Below the pieces are notes generated by a model. The model did no database searches, was not told the DNA's origin, and saw only the letters and a program-made list of their open reading frames with translations. This document shows positions 13,466-16,048 of a DNA stretch of 16,048 nt, piece after piece (within the stretch, counting starts at the first letter, position 1; the number at the start of each line of letters is the position of its first letter). Made by a program: the position numbers and the translations under genes. Origin of the DNA: DASXTS01 sp036505275 (GTDB lineage: Bacteria > Actinomycetota > Actinomycetes > Mycobacteriales > Pseudonocardiaceae); contig DASXTS010000170.1 in assembly GCA_036505275.1 (NCBI GenBank), positions 1-16,048 on the forward strand, read 5' to 3'.

Positions 13466-14387
13466 GGGCCCAGCGCCGCCACAGCTCGCGGCGGGGGATG
13501 GTGGCACGCCGGCCGATCGTGGTGCGCTGGACCAGCGTGGCCGGCAGCCGGGCCAAGACGGCGGCCAGCACCGTGAGGCGCTGCGCCACCCGGTGATTGG
13601 GCGCTGGCTGCCCGTTGCCGAGGCGGCCGCGGAACGGCAGCGCGGCGGTGATGGCGGCGAACCGGGCGAGCTCGCGCACCACCACGGCGGCCGGCGCGCA
13701 GCGCAGCAGCATGAGCAGCCGGTTGCGCTCGTTCCAGCGGTGGAACGCCGGCGAACCGGGCCGGCTGGACGCGCCGTGCCGGTGCAGCACGCGGGCGGTG
13801 GGCACGGCGCGCACGTCGTGCCCGGCCAGCCGCAGCCGCCACGCCGTGTCGGTGTCCTCGTAGTAGCAGAAGAAACCGGCCGGGACGCCACCAGCTTTGC
13901 GCAGTGCGTCGGTGCGCAGCAGGGCGGCGCCGCCGCAGAACCCGAACACGGCGTCCGGTCGCGGATCGGTGACGTCGCCGCCGTAGCCGAGACCGGTCAG
14001 CCGGACGCCGGCCGACTGCAGCGCGCCGTCGGTGGACAGCAGCACCGAGCCGGCCGCCGCGACCGTGGGCTCGGCGTCCAGCACCGCCTCCAGCTCGGCC
14101 AGCCAGTCCGGCGCCGGCTGGGCGTCGTCGTTCAACCACGCCAGGTACGGCGTGTCGACCAGCGGCAACGCCGCCGCTAGGCCGCCGGCGTATCCGCGGT
14201 TCTGTGGCAGCCGCAGCACCCGCGGCCGGCTCGGGTGCGCGGCCAGCACGGCCGCGGTGCCGTCGTCGGAGGCGTTGTCCACCACGAGCACGTCGTGCGG
14301 CGCGCTCTGCGCCATGAGCGCGTCCAGGCAGGCGCCGACCAGCTCACGGCCGCGCCACGTCACCACCACCACGGTGGTCTTCGGCAC
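13446..14387 (-). CDS. Glycosyltransferase family 2, rhamnosyltransferase-like
   Basis: The 313-residue protein is a GT-A enzyme of the type often annotated as rhamnosyltransferase: TTVVVVTWRGRELV at 4-17, VVDNASDDGT at 35-44, the metal-binding WLNDDAQPAPDW at 84-95 (D87, D88), a GFCGGAALLRTDALRKAGG block at 149-167, and YYEDTDTAWRLRLAGHDV at 175-192 (E177, D178). The C-terminal 100 residues are basic and amphipathic, possibly membrane-associated. The GTG at 14387 sits just before the first strand. Its 3' end overlaps the methyltransferase end by 20 bases on the opposite strand. It resembles the N-terminal half of the fused glycosyltransferase but is much shorter. With RmlB/RmlD nearby, dTDP-rhamnose is a reasonable donor (inference). 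Confidence 0.9.
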   Translation of the reverse strand: MPKTTVVVVTWRGRELVGACLDALMAQSAPHDVLVVDNASDDGTAAVLAAHPSRPRVLRLPQNRGYAGGLAAALPLVDTPYLAWLNDDAQPAPDWLAELEAVLDAEPTVAAAGSVLLSTDGALQSAGVRLTGLGYGGDVTDPRPDAVFGFCGGAALLRTDALRKAGGVPAGFFCYYEDTDTAWRLRLAGHDVRAVPTARVLHRHGASSRPGSPAFHRWNERNRLLMLLRCAPAAVVVRELARFAAITAALPFRGRLGNGQPAPNHRVAQRLTVLAAVLARLPATLVQRTTIGRRATIPRRELWRRWALTRAPR

Positions 14388-14403
14388 CGAGCCACCCTAC
14401 GGC

Positions 14404-14412
14404 TGTGGATAA
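14404..14412 (-). promoter_or_regulatory. Perfect match to the TTATCCACA DnaA box
   Basis: The plus strand reads TGTGGATAA, so the minus strand carries the consensus DnaA box TTATCCACA. It lies in the 91-base gap between two divergent glycosyltransferase genes, two bases from an 18-bp hairpin. A single box is not an origin. It may be a chance match, a DnaA-titration or regulatory site, or part of a dispersed repeat together with the hairpin. Confidence 0.4.
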
Positions 14413-14414
14413 GT

Positions 14415-14456
14415 CGTGAGTGGCGAATGGTGTTGGGGCACCATTCGCCACTCACG
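14415..14456. repeat. Perfect 18-bp stem, 6-base loop palindrome
   Basis: CGTGAGTGGCGAATGGTG (14415-14432) is followed by the loop TTGGGG and the exact reverse complement (14439-14456). It lies between the divergent starts at 14387 and 14479, so it ends no transcript and is unlikely to be a simple terminator. It ends 22 bases before the plus-strand start and could block or shape that leader. The form is that of a dispersed palindromic unit (REP-like or a small non-autonomous element). Confidence 0.85.
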
Positions 14457-14478
14457 GGGAGCCGTAGGCTCCCTCCCC

Positions 14479-15615
14479 GTGCCGCAGCTCGTCGTGATCA
14501 CCGAGCAGTTGCTCGCCACGGTGCCCGGCGGCACCGGTCGTTACACCAGGGAGCTGACCGGCGCGCTGGCCAGGACGGCGCCCCCGCGCTGGCGGGTGAC
14601 CACGGTGGTGGCGCGGCACCGGGACTCCACCGGCACGCTTGCGGCCATCCCGGGCGTGGACGGACCACGGGTGCTGCCGCTGTCGCCACGGGCGCTGGTT
14701 GCGGCGTGGGACCGCGGCCTGCCGCTGTGGCCCGGCGGCGACTCGGTGCACGCGCCGACGCCGCTGGCCCCACCGCGGCCGAACCGGGGGCGTTCGCTGG
14801 TGGTAACCGTGCACGACGCCGTGCCATGGACGCACCCGCACACGTTGACCGAGCGTGGCGTGCGCTGGCACCAGCGGGCGGTCACCCGAGCCGCAAAGCG
14901 GGCCAGCGCGCTGGTGGTGCCGACCGGCGCGGTGGCCGCCGAGCTGAGCCGGTACGCGCTGCCGGCCGGCCGCGTACACATCGTTGGCGAGGGCGTCACG
15001 CCGGAGCTGCGCGCCGTACCCGACCCGCCGGCAGCGGCCGCCATCGCCGAGCGGCTGCGGCTGCCCCCGCGCTACCTGCTCATTGTCGGCACCCTGGAAC
15101 CCCGAAAGGGCCTCGACGTGCTGTTGGACGCCATGACCAGGCCGCACGCGCCGGCGCTGCCGCTGGTCGTGGTCGGCCAGCCCGGCTGGGGGGCGGTGCA
15201 TCCCATGCGGCTGGCCGACCAGGCCGGCCTGGACCGAGCCAGGGTGCTGGCGCTCGGCCGGATCAGCGACGAGGAACTCGCCGTGGTCCTGGACCGGGCC
15301 GCGGTGCTGGTCGCGCCGAGCCTGGCCGAGGGGTTCGGGCTGCCGGTGCTGGAGGCCATGGCCGCCGGCGTGCCCGTCGTGCACTCCGATGCCCCGGCGC
15401 TCATCGAGGTGGCCGGTGGCACCGGGGTCACGGTCAAGCGTCAGGACGCGACCGCGCTGGCCAACGGCCTGCGAACGGTCTTCGACTTCCCCGAGCGCAC
15501 CGCGGCCAGGGTGGCCGCCGGCCGGCTCCGCGCGCAGCGCTTCACCTGGGAGCGCGCCGCGCGGGCGGTGTGGCGCATCCACGTCGAGCTGTACCAAACC
15601 GCCGGCCGAGCCTGA
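14479..15615 (+). CDS. Glycosyltransferase family 4 (GT-B fold)
   Basis: The 378-residue GT-B protein is paralogous to the product of the gene at 8896. The N-terminal domain opens PQLVVITEQLLATVPGGTGR with the glycine-rich GGTGRYT (17-23). VVTVHDAVPW (108-117) follows. The C-terminal domain has LLIVGTLEPRKGLDVLLDA (200-218, with K210) and the E-x7-E pair E284/E292 in AEGFGLPVLEAMAAG. It ends with a FTWERAARAVW helix. No signal or membrane segment is seen. The GTG at 14479 is chosen because the hydrophobic first strand begins two codons later; the longer frame from 14416 would translate the palindrome and is less likely. The hairpin just upstream may affect its expression. The donor sugar is unknown; mannose or rhamnose are typical for relatives. 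Confidence 0.9.
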   Translation: MPQLVVITEQLLATVPGGTGRYTRELTGALARTAPPRWRVTTVVARHRDSTGTLAAIPGVDGPRVLPLSPRALVAAWDRGLPLWPGGDSVHAPTPLAPPRPNRGRSLVVTVHDAVPWTHPHTLTERGVRWHQRAVTRAAKRASALVVPTGAVAAELSRYALPAGRVHIVGEGVTPELRAVPDPPAAAAIAERLRLPPRYLLIVGTLEPRKGLDVLLDAMTRPHAPALPLVVVGQPGWGAVHPMRLADQAGLDRARVLALGRISDEELAVVLDRAAVLVAPSLAEGFGLPVLEAMAAGVPVVHSDAPALIEVAGGTGVTVKRQDATALANGLRTVFDFPERTAARVAAGRLRAQRFTWERAARAVWRIHVELYQTAGRA

Positions 15616-15749
15616 CCGTTCGGGGGCCGGATCCCTGCGACTACCGCAGCCGAAGCCGAGGAATGCGTTCGCTGGACGGCAGGCGCCTTCGAGCGCAGTG
15701 CTCACTCGGAGCGGCCGGGCGATCACCCTCCGGCCGTAGGGTTGGCGCC

Positions 15750-16048
15750 GTGCCCGTCACCGAACCGTGCGTGCTCGTCGACGCCACGGCGGTACCGGCC
15801 GACCGTGGCGGCGTCGGCCGCTACGTCGACTCGCTGGTGGCGGCGCTGGACGCGGACGGTGCGCGGCTCACGGTGATGTGCCAGCCAAGAGACGCCACGC
15901 TGTACGGCGGGCTCGCCCCGGCGGCGCGGATCGTGCCGGCCGCCGAGCAGGTGGCGACCCGCACCGCGCGGCTGACCTGGGAGCAGACCACCCTGCCGGT
16001 GCAGGCCAGGCGGCTCGGCGTGCAGGTGATGCACTCGCCGCACTACAC
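15750..16048 (+). CDS. Glycosyltransferase family 4, N-terminal part (runs off right edge)
   Basis: From the GTG at 15750 the frame stays open to the window end (99 codons). It opens MPVTEPCVLVDATAVPADRG, then GGVGRYVDSLVAALDADGAR, the glycine-rich acceptor loop typical of GT4 enzymes. Near the edge, LTWEQTTLPVQARRLGVQVM and HSPHYT match the W-E-Q...L-H-S-P-x-Y block of GT4 mannosyltransferase-like proteins. It follows the previous glycosyltransferase by 134 bases, in which I see no other feature, so it may belong to the same transcript. The nucleotide-sugar domain lies beyond the window. It is the third GT4 paralogue in the cluster. Confidence 0.82.
   Translation, partial: MPVTEPCVLVDATAVPADRGGVGRYVDSLVAALDADGARLTVMCQPRDATLYGGLAPAARIVPAAEQVATRTARLTWEQTTLPVQARRLGVQVMHSPHY

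Noticed and set aside
14416..14478. Longer start for the GT4 gene at 14479
   Set aside because: It would translate one arm and the loop of a perfect palindrome; the family fold begins at 14479.

Overview
The window is high-GC DNA from an actinobacterium. GTG and TTG starts, short gene overlaps and LytR-CpsA-Psr (LCP) ligases next to a TIGR03089-type gene and dTDP-rhamnose genes all point that way. The gene set resembles a Pseudonocardiales or related arabinogalactan-containing lineage. The species cannot be read from the sequence.

Layout. (1) Positions 1-740 are a scrapyard of mobile DNA: the N-terminus of a tyrosine integrase leaving the left edge, a possible excisionase tail, a frameshifted and truncated IS3-family remnant with a recognisable terminus at 568, and a possible fragment of a PIG-L-type deacetylase. 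(2) Positions 743-1300 encode a small secreted six-cysteine protein on the minus strand, followed by a hairpin terminator. (3) Positions 1301-2217 hold no gene I can support, only inverted repeats. (4) Positions 2218-6649 form a minus-strand operon: two tandem LCP ligases, then a TIGR03089-family protein. (5) Positions 6650-6861 are a divergent promoter region with two copies of a 9-bp palindrome 30 bp apart. (6) Positions 6862-8747 encode RmlB and RmlD, translationally coupled on the plus strand. (7) From 8744 to the right edge lies a glycosyltransferase block: a TetR remnant, a GT4 enzyme, an 840-residue GT2-GT4 two-domain protein, a TIGR00027-type methyltransferase, a GT2 enzyme, and two further GT4 enzymes, the last cut by the window edge. 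A perfect 18-bp hairpin beside a consensus DnaA box separates the GT2 gene from the second GT4 gene.

How it fits together (inference). RmlB and RmlD make dTDP-L-rhamnose; the glycosyltransferases could build a rhamnose-containing cell-envelope glycan; the methyltransferase may modify it; the LCP proteins would attach the finished polymer to peptidoglycan. The LCP / TIGR03089 / rmlD neighbourhood matches the mycobacterial arrangement Rv3266c-Rv3268, where Rv3267 (Lcp1) ligates arabinogalactan to peptidoglycan. The main departures here are a doubled ligase gene, an unidentified paired palindrome between ligase and sugar-nucleotide genes, the fused glycosyltransferase and the methyltransferase.
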